Assembly (NCBI RefSeq): GCF_028656935.1
Contig: NZ_JAMDGZ010000021.1
Location: 1-64,000, forward strand
Source: Pseudomonas rubra
GTDB lineage: Bacteria; Pseudomonadota; Gammaproteobacteria; Pseudomonadales; Pseudomonadaceae
DNA length: 64,000 nt
Direction: 5' to 3'
Under the pieces are notes generated by a model. It ran no database searches and was not told the origin of the DNA. It saw only the letters and a list, made by a program, of their open reading frames with translations. Position numbers and translations under genes: made by a program. Below are positions 9,698-18,608 of this stretch, piece after piece. Every line of letters begins with the position of its first letter. Positions within the stretch are counted from its first letter, which is position 1.

Positions 9698-10851
9698 TGG
9701 CAACGCTTGAACTGCGCAACGTCAACAAGAGCTACGGTAACGGTCTGCCGGATACCCTGAAGAGCATCGAACTGTCGATCGACTCCGGCGAGTTCCTGAT
9801 TCTGGTCGGCCCGTCCGGCTGCGGCAAATCGACCTTGATGAACTGCATTGCCGGCCTCGAACAGATCAGCGGCGGGGCGATTCTGGTGGACGATGCCGAC
9901 ATCAGCGGCATGAGCCCCAAGGATCGCGACATCGCCATGGTGTTTCAGTCTTACGCGCTGTACCCGACCATGAACGTGCGCGACAACATCGCCTTTGGCC
10001 TGAAGATGCGCAAGATGCCTGCCGCCGCCATCGATGAAGAGGTCGCGCGAGTGGCCAAGCTGCTGCAGATCGAGCACCTGCTCACACGCAAACCTGGCCA
10101 ACTCTCCGGCGGCCAGCAGCAGCGTGTGGCCATGGGTCGGGCACTGGCACGGCGGCCGAAGATCTATCTGTTCGATGAGCCGTTGTCCAACCTCGATGCC
10201 AAGCTGCGGGTGGAAATGCGCACCGAAATCAAGCTGATGCACCAGCGCTTGAAGACCACCACGGTGTACGTCACCCACGACCAGATCGAGGCGATGACCC
10301 TGGGTGACAAGGTGGCAGTGATGAAGGACGGGCTGATCCAGCAGTTCGGCACCCCGCAGCAGATCTATAACGATCCGGCCAACCTGTTTGTGGCCAGTTT
10401 CATCGGCTCGCCACCGATGAACTTCATTCCCCTGCGCCTGCAGCGCAAAGACGGCCGCTTGCTGGCCCTGCTCGACAGTGGTCAGGCGCGTTGCGAACTG
10501 CCCCTGGGGTTCAATGTGCCTGGCCTTGAGGACCGTGAAGTGATCCTTGGTATTCGCCCGGAACAGATTGCCCTGGCCCCGGCTCACGCCAACGGCCTGC
10601 CGAGCATTCGCGCCGAGGTGCAGATCACCGAGCCCACCGGGCCTGACCTGCTGGTGTTCGTCACCCTCAACCAGACCAAGGTCTGCTGCCGCCTGGCGCC
10701 GGATGTGCCGACCCAGGTGGGTGACACCCTGACCCTGCAGTTCGATCCGGCGCGGGTATTGCTGTTCGATGCCGCCAGCGGTGAGCGCCTGGGCGTCGTA
10801 GCGCCGGTGCAGGAAGGCAAGGACAATGTCGCCCAATTCAAGGGGCGCTGA
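9697..10851 (+). CDS. gtsD: Glucose ABC transporter ATP-binding protein GtsD
   Basis: Cytoplasmic ATPase that powers GtsBC, of the MalK/UgpC type. The 384-residue protein has Walker [10 protein letters not shown] (residues 38-46), signature LSGGQQQR, Walker [13 protein letters not shown], the switch His in THDQIEAM, and a C-terminal TOBE region with GIRPEQIAL. Six-base gap after gtsC. MalK-type subunits can serve several transporters, but the context makes glucose the clear substrate. Confidence 0.95.
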   Translation: MATLELRNVNKSYGNGLPDTLKSIELSIDSGEFLILVGPSGCGKSTLMNCIAGLEQISGGAILVDDADISGMSPKDRDIAMVFQSYALYPTMNVRDNIAFGLKMRKMPAAAIDEEVARVAKLLQIEHLLTRKPGQLSGGQQQRVAMGRALARRPKIYLFDEPLSNLDAKLRVEMRTEIKLMHQRLKTTTVYVTHDQIEAMTLGDKVAVMKDGLIQQFGTPQQIYNDPANLFVASFIGSPPMNFIPLRLQRKDGRLLALLDSGQARCELPLGFNVPGLEDREVILGIRPEQIALAPAHANGLPSIRAEVQITEPTGPDLLVFVTLNQTKVCCRLAPDVPTQVGDTLTLQFDPARVLLFDAASGERLGVVAPVQEGKDNVAQFKGR

Positions 10852-10894
10852 ATTCGTTAGAAAAGAACATAGAACACATCGAGACCCCATCGAG

Positions 10895-10902
10895 AACAAT
10901 AA
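10895..10902 (+). promoter_or_regulatory. Crc/Hfq motif before oprB
   Basis: AACAATAA matches AAYAAYAA exactly and lies three bases ahead of the oprB ribosome site GAGGA (10906-10910). This is where Crc/Hfq would block oprB translation. Confidence 0.55.
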
Positions 10903-10918
10903 AACGAGGAAACAAGGG

Positions 10919-12265
10919 ATGGATCACTTCAAGCGTATCAAGCCACTGGCGCCGTTGACCCTGCTGGCGGCCTTGGGCGTCAGTTGCGGGGCACAGGCGG
11001 CCGGCGCCTTTGCTCCAGAGTCGCAATGGATGACCGGCGACTGGGGCGGCACCCGTACCGAGCTGCTGGAAAAGGGTGTCGACATCAAGATCGATTACGT
11101 CGGTGAAGTCGCTGGCAACCTCAATGGTGGCTTCAACGACGACAAGACGGCGCGCTACAGCGATCAATTCGGCCTGGGGGCAGCGCTGGATCTGCAGAAA
11201 CTGCTGGGTTGGGACAACACCCAGGCCAAGATCCAACTGACCAACCGAAACGGCGAGAGCCTTTCCAATGACCGGATCGGCGATCCGCGTGCCGGTATGT
11301 TGAGCTCCTCGCAGGAAGTCTACGGCCGTGGCCATATGGTCCGCCTGACCCAACTGTGGATTCAGCATCAGTTCTTCGATAACAAGCTCGACGTAAAAGC
11401 CGGTTACTTCGGTGAAGGCGAAGACTTCAACACCTTCCCCTGCGAGTTCCAGAACCTGGCGTTCTGTGGCTCCCAGGTGGGTAACTGGGCGACCAATATC
11501 TGGTACAACTGGCCGGTCAGCCAGGCGGCGATTCGGGTCAAATACAACATCAATGACGAGCTCTACGCGCAAGTCGGCGCATACAACCAGAACCCGTCGC
11601 AACTGGAGCATGGTAACGGCTTCAAGCTCAGTGGTAGCGGCACTGCCGGTACCGTGTTGCCGGTCGAGCTGGTCTGGTCGCCCAAGCTCAACAGCCTGCC
11701 AGGTGAATACCGTGTGGGTTACTACAAGAGCACAGCCGACGCCAGTGATGTGCGCGAGGACGACAACGGTCAGGACGCTGTGACCAGCGGTAACGGTTAT
11801 CGCGTGCATGACAGCAAGCATGGCTACTGGTTTGTCGCGCAACAGCAACTCACTACCCACAACGGTGATGCCAGCCGTGGCCTGCACATCGCGGCGAATG
11901 CCACTTTCCACGACAAGGACACCAACTTCATCGACAACTACCAGTCGTTGATGTTCGTGTACAAGGGGCTGTTCGACGCACGTCCAAAGGATGACTTCGG
12001 CATTGGTTTCGCCCGTATTCATGTCAACGACGACGTGAAGAAAAACGCCGAGTTGCTCAATGCCTCCGCCGGCATCAGCAATTACAACGACGCGAACTTT
12101 GTGCCGATCCAGAAGACTGAATACAACTACGAAATCAACTATGGTTTCCACGTGACCAACTGGCTGACCGTACGGCCCAACCTGCAATACATCACCCACC
12201 CGGGCGGCGTGGATGAGGTGGATAACGCGCTGGTCGCCGGGTTGAAGATTCAGTCGTCGTTCTGA
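10919..12265 (+). CDS. oprB: Carbohydrate-selective porin OprB
   Basis: Outer-membrane channel for glucose and related sugars, feeding GtsA. The 448-residue precursor has a signal peptide ending GAQA-AG near residue 30, then an OprB barrel (SQWMTGDWGGTRTELLEKGV at the start of the mature protein; final aromatic residue in KIQSSF, as expected for outer-membrane insertion). ATG 10919 is supported by GAGGA eight bases upstream; an in-frame start at 10826 would overlap gtsD and mask the signal. Last gene of the gts operon. Confidence 0.95.
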   Translation: MDHFKRIKPLAPLTLLAALGVSCGAQAAGAFAPESQWMTGDWGGTRTELLEKGVDIKIDYVGEVAGNLNGGFNDDKTARYSDQFGLGAALDLQKLLGWDNTQAKIQLTNRNGESLSNDRIGDPRAGMLSSSQEVYGRGHMVRLTQLWIQHQFFDNKLDVKAGYFGEGEDFNTFPCEFQNLAFCGSQVGNWATNIWYNWPVSQAAIRVKYNINDELYAQVGAYNQNPSQLEHGNGFKLSGSGTAGTVLPVELVWSPKLNSLPGEYRVGYYKSTADASDVREDDNGQDAVTSGNGYRVHDSKHGYWFVAQQQLTTHNGDASRGLHIAANATFHDKDTNFIDNYQSLMFVYKGLFDARPKDDFGIGFARIHVNDDVKKNAELLNASAGISNYNDANFVPIQKTEYNYEINYGFHVTNWLTVRPNLQYITHPGGVDEVDNALVAGLKIQSSF

Positions 12266-12294
12266 GGCAATATGTTGTAAATTTACGCATATTG

Positions 12295-12375
12295 CGACCG
12301 CTGTGCGGTCGATCGCTGGCAAGCCAGCTCCCACAGGGATTGCGCAGATCCTGTGGGAGCTGGCTTGCCAGCGAT
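12295..12375. repeat. Paired REP elements (BIME) with perfect 25-bp arms
   Basis: A small hairpin with arms CGACCGC/GCGGTCG (12295-12311) is followed by two 25-base REP arms at 12312-12336 and 12351-12375 that are exact inverted copies. The same 25-mer recurs at 25598 and 25641. Between oprB and the mutarotase gene it may act as a transcript end. Confidence 0.75.
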
Positions 12376-12408
12376 AGCGTTCCCAATGAATAACAAGAGC
12401 TTTCAGCC

Positions 12409-13263
12409 ATGCCAGAGCACCCGCTACAACGTTTCTTCACCTCGCAGCGGCCGCGGCCGACCTTCGAGTGGGAGCGTTACCAGCAGCGCGATGTGCTGAT
12501 CATCGATCACCCGCAATGCCAGGCAGTCTTCAGCCGCCAGGGCGCGCAATTGCTGCACTTCCAGCCCCAGGGCGAGCGCCCGTGGTTATGGTGTGCGGCG
12601 CAGTGGCCGCAAGTCGGCGCCATCCGTGGCGGTGTGCCGGTGTGCTGGCCGTGGTACGGCCGCCACCCCAGCGAAGACATGTGGCCGGCCCACGGGTGGG
12701 CGCGCTTGCTCGACTGGAAACTGATCGACAGCAGCGAAGATGCCGACGGCGTGACCCTCAAGTGGCGCCTGCAACTGTGCGACTGGCAGGTCGACCTGCT
12801 GGCCAGGCTGGGCAAGCGCATGGAACTGCAACTGAGTACCGAGCATCAGGACAGTCAGCCTTGTCAGTTGAGTCATGCTCTGCTGGCTTACTGGCGTATT
12901 AGTGACGTTTCTGAGATAGCGCTATCTGGGCTAGAAAACATTGACGGTTACGACCGTTTGAACCGTCAGGCCTGTCGTCAGAAGGGCGCCTTGAAGGTCC
13001 ACGGTGGCTGCCAGCGGGTGTTCCCCCATGCGGCGACCCTGCAGTTGCACGATCCGGCCTGGCAGCGCCAGTTATGCATCGATACCGGTGACAGCGAAGA
13101 CACCGTGGTCTGGCACCCCGGCAGCCGGCCGTTGATGGGCGTCAGCGGCAGCGAAACCCTGGGGTTCGTCTGTGTCGAGGCGGCTAGCGGCAGCAGTGAC
13201 AGCCTGAGTCTGGCGCCGGGTGAACAAGCGCACCTGCGGTTGCAGGCGCAGATGCTCAGTTGA
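12409..13263 (+). CDS. D-hexose-6-phosphate mutarotase (YeaD type)
   Basis: Probably interconverts alpha and beta glucose 6-phosphate, supplying the beta anomer for Zwf. The 284-residue protein has the aldose-1-epimerase beta-sandwich pattern: [16 protein letters not shown], the His-bearing [10 protein letters not shown], and C-terminal [19 protein letters not shown]. It follows oprB after a REP pair. Its last eight bases overlap the end of convergent hexR. Confidence 0.88.
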   Translation: MPEHPLQRFFTSQRPRPTFEWERYQQRDVLIIDHPQCQAVFSRQGAQLLHFQPQGERPWLWCAAQWPQVGAIRGGVPVCWPWYGRHPSEDMWPAHGWARLLDWKLIDSSEDADGVTLKWRLQLCDWQVDLLARLGKRMELQLSTEHQDSQPCQLSHALLAYWRISDVSEIALSGLENIDGYDRLNRQACRQKGALKVHGGCQRVFPHAATLQLHDPAWQRQLCIDTGDSEDTVVWHPGSRPLMGVSGSETLGFVCVEAASGSSDSLSLAPGEQAHLRLQAQMLS

Positions 13264-14125
13264 GTTCGTCGTCGATCGGGTAGCGGCTGGCGTTGAGGCT
13301 TTCCTTGATCTTGCGCAGGTGCGGCTGGAAGTCGACGCCGCGGCGCAGGGTCATGCCGGTGGCCAGCACGTCGAGCACGGTCAGCTGGATGATCCGCGAG
13401 GTCATCGGCATATAGATGTCGGTGTCTTCGGGCAGCGGGATGTTCAGGCTCAGGCTGCTGGCCTTGGCCAGGGGCGAGTCGGCAGCGGTCAGGCCGAGTA
13501 CCGAGGCGCCGTTCTCGCGGGCCAGGCGCGCGACTTCGACCAGCTCGCGGGTGCGTCCGGTGTAGGAGATGATCACGAACAGCTCGCCGGTGTGGGCCAC
13601 CGAAGCGAGCATGCGCTGCATCAGCACATCGGCATGGGCCGACACCGCCAGGTTGAAGCGAAAGAACTTGTGCTGGGCATCCAGGGCTACCGGGGCCGAG
13701 GCACCGAGGCCAAAGAAGTGGATCTGCCGGGCCTGGATCAGCATGTCGACGGCGCGGCTGACCAACTGGGGATCAAGCTGCTGGCAGGCACTGTCCAGCG
13801 AGGCGATGGCGCTGCCGAAGATCTTCTGGGTATAGGAGGCCGGATCATCGTCGGCTTCCACCGCCCGGCTGACATAGGCGGCGCCACTGGCCAGGCTTTG
13901 CGCCAGTTGCAGCTTGAGCTCGGGGTAGCCGCTGACGCCGAACGAACGGCAGAAGCGGTTGACCGTCGGCTCGCTGACCTTGGCTGCCTGGGCCAGGGCG
14001 GCAATGCTGAAGCGGGTGGCTTGCTGGGGGTTGAGCAGGATGACTTCGGCGACTTTGCGCTCAGCCTTGTTCAGCTCTTCGAGGCGGCCCTGGATCTGTT
14101 CCAGGAGGTTTCGCACGCGGTCCAT
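13256..14125 (-). CDS. hexR: RpiR-family regulator HexR
   Basis: Represses zwf-pgl-eda, edd-glk and gap until KDPG binds. The 289-residue protein has an N-terminal RpiR helix-turn-helix (about 1-77, [20 protein letters not shown]) and a SIS sugar-phosphate domain (about 125-255, [17 protein letters not shown] and [17 protein letters not shown]). Divergent from zwf with a 204-bp spacer that contains its predicted operator. Convergent overlap with the mutarotase gene. Identity is secure from family and context. Confidence 0.94.
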   Translation of the reverse strand: MDRVRNLLEQIQGRLEELNKAERKVAEVILLNPQQATRFSIAALAQAAKVSEPTVNRFCRSFGVSGYPELKLQLAQSLASGAAYVSRAVEADDDPASYTQKIFGSAIASLDSACQQLDPQLVSRAVDMLIQARQIHFFGLGASAPVALDAQHKFFRFNLAVSAHADVLMQRMLASVAHTGELFVIISYTGRTRELVEVARLARENGASVLGLTAADSPLAKASSLSLNIPLPEDTDIYMPMTSRIIQLTVLDVLATGMTLRRGVDFQPHLRKIKESLNASRYPIDDELN

Positions 14126-14247
14126 GGGTGTTTTCCTTGGGTCGTTGAGACAGCCGGCTGGCGACAGCAGCGGGCTTTTGACACGGTGGCCTATCGTACT
14201 GATGGCATGGATGGCACACCACTTGAATCTGTTTGCCGGGTAAAATG

Positions 14248-14262
14248 TTGTGGTTTTTACTA
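14248..14262. promoter_or_regulatory. Predicted HexR operator of zwf
   Basis: TTGT-N7-ACTA, one mismatch from TTGT-N7-ACAA, 68 bp before the zwf ATG. Extending outward gives TGTTGT and ACTACA, five of six complementary. It could also autoregulate the divergent hexR. Confidence 0.65.
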
Positions 14263-14329
14263 CATTATCTCTTGAAAACTGCGATTGAAAACGGTATTTC
14301 TAGGTCAACTTGATAAAAGAACCAACATC

Positions 14330-15799
14330 ATGGCGTCGATCAGCGTAGAACCCTGCACCTTTGCCCTGTTTGGCGCCCTTGGCGACCTGGCCTTGCGCAA
14401 GCTGTTCCCGGCGCTGTACCAGCTCGACCGCGCCGAGCTGCTGCACGCCGACACCCGGGTGCTGGCCCTGGCCCGTGAGCCGGGCAGTGTCGCTGAGCAC
14501 CTGGCCTCGATCGAGGCGCACCTGCAGGAGTTCGTACCCGCCGGGCAGATCGAGGCGCCGGTGCTGCAGCGCTTTCTTGCCCGCCTGAGCTACCTGCACG
14601 TGGATTTTCTCAAGGCCGAGGACTACCAGGCCCTGGCCGAGCAGGTCGCCAGCGACAGCCAGCTGATCGCCTATTTCGCCACACCCGCGGCGGTGTATGG
14701 CGGTATCTGCGAAAACCTCGACAAAGCCGGCCTCAGTGCCCGTACTCGGGTGGTGCTGGAAAAGCCCATCGGTCATGACCTGGAGTCCTCGCGGCGGGTT
14801 AACGATGCCGTGGCTCAGTTTTTCCCGGAAAACCGCGTTTACCGCATCGACCATTACCTGGGCAAAGAGACGGTGCAGAACCTCATTGCCCTGCGCTTTG
14901 CCAACAGCCTGTTCGAAACCCAGTGGAACCAGAACTCGATTTCCCATGTGGAAATCACCGTCGCCGAAAAAGTCGGTATCGAAGGGCGCTGGGGCTATTT
15001 CGACAAGGCCGGGCAACTGCGCGACATGATCCAGAACCATCTGTTGCAGCTGCTCTGCCTGATTGCCATGGACCCGCCCAGCGACCTGTCGGCCGACAGT
15101 ATCCGTGACGAGAAGGTCAAGGTGCTCAAGGCCCTGGCGCCGATCAAGGGCGAAGGCCTGAGCACCCAGGTGGTGCGCGGCCAGTACATTGCCGGTTACA
15201 GCGAAGGCAAGCCGGTGCCCGGTTACTTGGAAGAAGACAACGCCAACGCCCAGAGTGACACCGAAACCTTCGTCGCCCTGCGCGCCGATATCCGCAACTG
15301 GCGCTGGGCCGGCGTGCCGTTCTACCTGCGCACCGGCAAACGCATGCCGCAAAAACTGTCGCAGATCGTCATCCATTTCAAGGAAACCCCGCACTACATC
15401 TTTGCCCCGGAACAGCGTTTGCAGATTGGCAACAAACTGATCATTCGCCTGCAGCCGGACGAGGGTATTTCCTTGCGAGTGATGACCAAGGAGCAGGGCC
15501 TGGACAAGGGCATGCAACTGCGCAGCGGGCCGTTGCAGCTGAACTTTTCCGATACCTGGCGCAGTGCGCGGATCCCCGATGCTTACGAGCGGTTGTTGCT
15601 GGAAGTGATGCGCGGCAATCAGAACCTGTTCGTGCGCAAAGACGAAATCGAATACGCGTGGAAGTGGTGCGATCAGTTGATTGCCGGCTGGAAACAGTCG
15701 GGCGATGCACCCAAACCTTATGCCGCCGGCTCCTGGGGGCCGATGAGCTCGATTGCACTGATTACCCGCGATGGGAGGTCCTGGTATGGCGATATCTGA
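14330..15799 (+). CDS. zwf: Glucose-6-phosphate 1-dehydrogenase
   Basis: Oxidises glucose 6-phosphate to 6-phosphogluconolactone with NAD(P)+, at the top of the ED route. The 489-residue protein has the coenzyme motif [14 protein letters not shown] near the N-terminus, [11 protein letters not shown], and the substrate signature [16 protein letters not shown] 14330 (MASISVEPC) fits the family; an in-frame start 15 codons earlier has no support. The pgl start lies inside its last codons. Confidence 0.96.
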   Translation: MASISVEPCTFALFGALGDLALRKLFPALYQLDRAELLHADTRVLALAREPGSVAEHLASIEAHLQEFVPAGQIEAPVLQRFLARLSYLHVDFLKAEDYQALAEQVASDSQLIAYFATPAAVYGGICENLDKAGLSARTRVVLEKPIGHDLESSRRVNDAVAQFFPENRVYRIDHYLGKETVQNLIALRFANSLFETQWNQNSISHVEITVAEKVGIEGRWGYFDKAGQLRDMIQNHLLQLLCLIAMDPPSDLSADSIRDEKVKVLKALAPIKGEGLSTQVVRGQYIAGYSEGKPVPGYLEEDNANAQSDTETFVALRADIRNWRWAGVPFYLRTGKRMPQKLSQIVIHFKETPHYIFAPEQRLQIGNKLIIRLQPDEGISLRVMTKEQGLDKGMQLRSGPLQLNFSDTWRSARIPDAYERLLLEVMRGNQNLFVRKDEIEYAWKWCDQLIAGWKQSGDAPKPYAAGSWGPMSSIALITRDGRSWYGDI

Positions 15800-16499
15800 A
15801 CTGCAACTGCCGGCGAACGTCACGGCGCATGACTACAACGCTGCAGCGCCGCTGGCCGAAGGCTTGGCCAAGGACGTGGCAGCGCGCCTGAATGCCGCTA
15901 TTGCGGCCAACGGCCGGGCCACCCTGGTGGTCTCCGGTGGCCGTAGCCCGGTGGCGTTCTTTACGGCGCTGATCAAGCAGCCGCTGGACTGGTCCAAGGT
16001 GCTGGTGAGCCTGGCCGATGAGCGCTGGGTGCCGGTGGAACATGCCGACAGCAATGCCGGCCTGCTCAAGCGTCACCTGTTGACCGGTCCTGCTGCCAAG
16101 GCAACTTTCCTCAGCCTTTATCGCGCTGCTGGCAGCCTAGACGCCGCAGCGCTGGAAACCGACCAGGCACTGGCCGAACTGCCGGGGATTGATGTGCTGG
16201 TGTTGGGCATGGGCGATGACGGTCATACCGCTTCGTTGTTCCCCAACAGCCCGAACCTTGTCGAAGGCCTTGATCCGCAGAGTTCTCGTCGCTGCCTGCC
16301 GATGCTGGCGCCAAGCGTGCCGCATCAGCGCCTGAGCATGACCCGCGCGCTGTTGGCCAGCGCCGGGTTTACCGCCTTGTCGGTGCAAGGCCCGGGTAAA
16401 CTCGCTACCCTGCGCGCCGCGCTGGCGGGCGATGACCTGGCGCAGATGCCGATTCGAGCCTTCTTACAAGACCCTCTGGATATTTACTGGTGCCCATGA
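15786..16499 (+). CDS. pgl: 6-phosphogluconolactonase
   Basis: Hydrolyses 6-phosphogluconolactone to 6-phosphogluconate. The 237-residue protein shows the family motifs [21 protein letters not shown] and [16 protein letters not shown] 15786 is preferred to ATG 15771 because GGAGG (15774-15778) is seven bases before it. It overlaps zwf by 14 bases and ends 17 bases before the chosen eda start, so zwf-pgl-eda is one HexR-controlled operon. Confidence 0.94.
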   Translation: MAISELQLPANVTAHDYNAAAPLAEGLAKDVAARLNAAIAANGRATLVVSGGRSPVAFFTALIKQPLDWSKVLVSLADERWVPVEHADSNAGLLKRHLLTGPAAKATFLSLYRAAGSLDAAALETDQALAELPGIDVLVLGMGDDGHTASLFPNSPNLVEGLDPQSSRRCLPMLAPSVPHQRLSMTRALLASAGFTALSVQGPGKLATLRAALAGDDLAQMPIRAFLQDPLDIYWCP

Positions 16500-16516
16500 G
16501 CCAAGGATCCGCCGTT

Positions 16517-17191
16517 ATGACCACGCATGAACTGAAACAGCCGGGAGCTTCCATGGCCGACAAGATTGCCCGGATCGATCAGATCTGCACCCAGGCGCGC
16601 ATTCTGCCGGTGATCACCATCGCCCGCGAAGAAGACATCCTGCCGCTGGCCGATGCCCTGGCAGGCGGTGGCATCAAGACCCTGGAAGTGACCTTGCGCT
16701 CCTCCCATGGCCTCAAGGCCATCCAGGTGCTGCGCGAGCAGCGCCCCGAGCTGTGCATCGGTGCCGGCACCGTACTGGACCGCAGCATGTTTGCTGCGGT
16801 CCAGGCCGCTGGCGCGCAGTTCGTGGTCACCCCGGGCATTACCCAGGATCTGCTCGAGGCCGGTGTCGACAGCGATATCCCGCTGCTGCCCGGCATCAGC
16901 ACACCGTCGGAACTCATGATGGGCTATGCCCTGGGTTACCGGCGCTTCAAGCTGTTCCCTGCCGAGATCAGCGGCGGCGTGGCGGCCATCAAGGCCTACG
17001 GCGGCCCGTTTGGCGATGTGCGTTTCTGCCCCACGGGCGGCGTCAACCCGGGCAATGTAAAGAGCTACATGGCTTTGCCCAACGTCATGTGCGTGGGCGG
17101 CACCTGGATGCTCGACAGCAGCTGGATCAAAAACCGCGACTGGGCCCGTATCCAGGCCTGCACCGCCGAGGCCCTGGCGCTGCTGGATTGA
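16517..17191 (+). CDS. eda: KDPG aldolase (2-dehydro-3-deoxy-phosphogluconate aldolase)
   Basis: Cleaves KDPG to pyruvate and glyceraldehyde 3-phosphate, completing the ED route and removing the HexR inducer. The 224-residue class I aldolase has the Glu in PVITIAREEDILPLADAL, GAGTVLD, PGISTPSE, the Schiff-base Lys in RRFKLFPAE, and FCPTGGVN. ATG 16517 (MTTHELKQ) has AAGGA nine bases upstream; earlier in-frame starts would overlap pgl. An intrinsic terminator follows. Confidence 0.95.
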   Translation: MTTHELKQPGASMADKIARIDQICTQARILPVITIAREEDILPLADALAGGGIKTLEVTLRSSHGLKAIQVLREQRPELCIGAGTVLDRSMFAAVQAAGAQFVVTPGITQDLLEAGVDSDIPLLPGISTPSELMMGYALGYRRFKLFPAEISGGVAAIKAYGGPFGDVRFCPTGGVNPGNVKSYMALPNVMCVGGTWMLDSSWIKNRDWARIQACTAEALALLD

Positions 17192-17220
17192 TCTGATTGG
17201 TTGTGTGCAACACGGCTTTA

Positions 17221-17252
17221 CGGTGCGCTTGGTCGGCGCACCGTTTTTTTTT
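17221..17252 (+). terminator. Intrinsic terminator of zwf-pgl-eda
   Basis: Arms CGGTGCGC and GCGCACCG (eight perfect pairs, seven-base loop) followed by nine T residues at 17244-17252. Confidence 0.93.
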
Positions 17253-17257
17253 GCCGC

Positions 17258-18604
17258 TCAGAAACTGTCGCTGGTGCTGAAGCTGCCACCGCCGCTACTG
17301 CTGGAGGTGGAGTAGTCGCTGGAGCTTGAGCTGGAACTGCTGGAGCCTGAGCTCGACCAGCTGAACGACGACGAGCTGCTGGAGGAGGTACTGCGCGGCA
17401 CCAGGCGCCGGCCACTTTGCAGCAGGGTCTCCATGGCATGCAGGCTGAGGTCGCGGGTCATGTAGTCGGCCAGCAGGCGATCGAAACCCAAGCTGGTATG
17501 GAAGTTGTAATCGCTGTCGCGGTAGTAGTCGGTACGCAACGCCCGCTCCAGCTCCTTGGCCCGCTCGTAGTCGCGCAGGGCGCGGTCATGCTGGTCGCGC
17601 AACTGCGGCAGGCGGTCCTGGACCTCTCGCAGGCGCTGGTACAGTTCCTTGAGCTGGGCGGCAATCCGGTCGTCGTTGCTGTCCGGGGTCTTTTGTACTT
17701 CGACCAGCAGTTGCTCGATGGTCTGGGTCTGCAGGCGTTCGGTGATGTTCTGGCGGATCCGCAGGTAGTGTGGGTCCTGTTTACCGGCAAAGTTGGCCAA
17801 CTGCTGGTGCTGCTCGTTGGCCCGGGCCTTGGCGGCGGCGATGTGTTTGTTCAGCGTGGTGTCTTCACCACTTAAAGGGTCCATCCCCGCCGTTGTTCGT
17901 GCCTGGGCCAGGTGCTGTTCGACAGCTTTGTGCAGCTCGGCAATCAGGGTCAGGCGCTCGCCTTGCAGTTCTTCGTTACGCGTTTGCATGGCGCGCAGTA
18001 TCAGCTCGTTATTGCGGTTGCCCTGGAAGTTGACGCGTTTGGCCAGGGTGCTGTCGAGCCAGCGGTGGAGGAAGTTGTAGCGGTACTGCTCGGTGCCGTA
18101 ATCACGCTTGAGCAGGTGGTAATAGATCGGGTTGGCGCTGTAGGAGGGCAGTTTGTCGACGCACTCCTGGCGGATCTCGGCGTAGCCGGTAACGGCCTCT
18201 TCGTTGGCCTCTTGCGCTGCCAGCAACTGCTCGCCGAGCTTGCGCCAGTCGGGTTCGAGCGCCAGTTGATCCTTGACCTGACGGTCGATGTCTTCGATGC
18301 GCACACGCACGTTGTGCTGTTCGGCCAACGAGGCGGCAATATCGCATTCGACCCGGGCAAGGTCTGCGCGTAACTGGGCTTCGGCGTCCTGGCGAGCCTG
18401 CAGTTGTAGCACGGTGTCCTGGTCCAGTGCCGGGCGATGCTCAAGCTTGAGGGTGGCGATGTTGCTCAGCCGGGTGAGAATGTCCTGCTCCAGGCGCGCT
18501 TCCTGATCGCTCAGGGTCGACAGCAACTGCTCGGCGCTGCGCAATAATGACTCGTTGTCGCGGGCGTTCTGCGCGACGGTGCTGGTGAGGGTAGAGGGTG
18601 TCAT
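17258..18604 (-). CDS. Coiled-coil protein with extreme C-terminal serine tail, unknown function
   Basis: I do not recognise this 448-residue protein. Residues about 1-400 are almost entirely charged, helix-forming sequence (for example DNESLLRSAEQLLSTLSDQE) with no signal peptide or membrane helix. The last 45 residues are nearly all serine with a few F, W, Y, D and G, ending GGGSFSTSDSF. It is the third gene of an operon, starting four bases after the upstream gene ends. Codons in the tail are varied (AGC, TCC, TCG, AGT), so it is not a simple trinucleotide expansion. Possibly a cytoplasmic scaffold; that is inference. Confidence 0.85.
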   Translation of the reverse strand: MTPSTLTSTVAQNARDNESLLRSAEQLLSTLSDQEARLEQDILTRLSNIATLKLEHRPALDQDTVLQLQARQDAEAQLRADLARVECDIAASLAEQHNVRVRIEDIDRQVKDQLALEPDWRKLGEQLLAAQEANEEAVTGYAEIRQECVDKLPSYSANPIYYHLLKRDYGTEQYRYNFLHRWLDSTLAKRVNFQGNRNNELILRAMQTRNEELQGERLTLIAELHKAVEQHLAQARTTAGMDPLSGEDTTLNKHIAAAKARANEQHQQLANFAGKQDPHYLRIRQNITERLQTQTIEQLLVEVQKTPDSNDDRIAAQLKELYQRLREVQDRLPQLRDQHDRALRDYERAKELERALRTDYYRDSDYNFHTSLGFDRLLADYMTRDLSLHAMETLLQSGRRLVPRSTSSSSSSSFSWSSSGSSSSSSSSSDYSTSSSSGGGSFSTSDSF

Positions 18605-18608
18605 GTGT

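Noticed and set aside
17261..17400. Serine-rich tail as a simple trinucleotide repeat or sequencing artefact
   Set aside because: Serine codons alternate among AGC, TCC, TCG and AGT, and the frame closes normally before the eda terminator.
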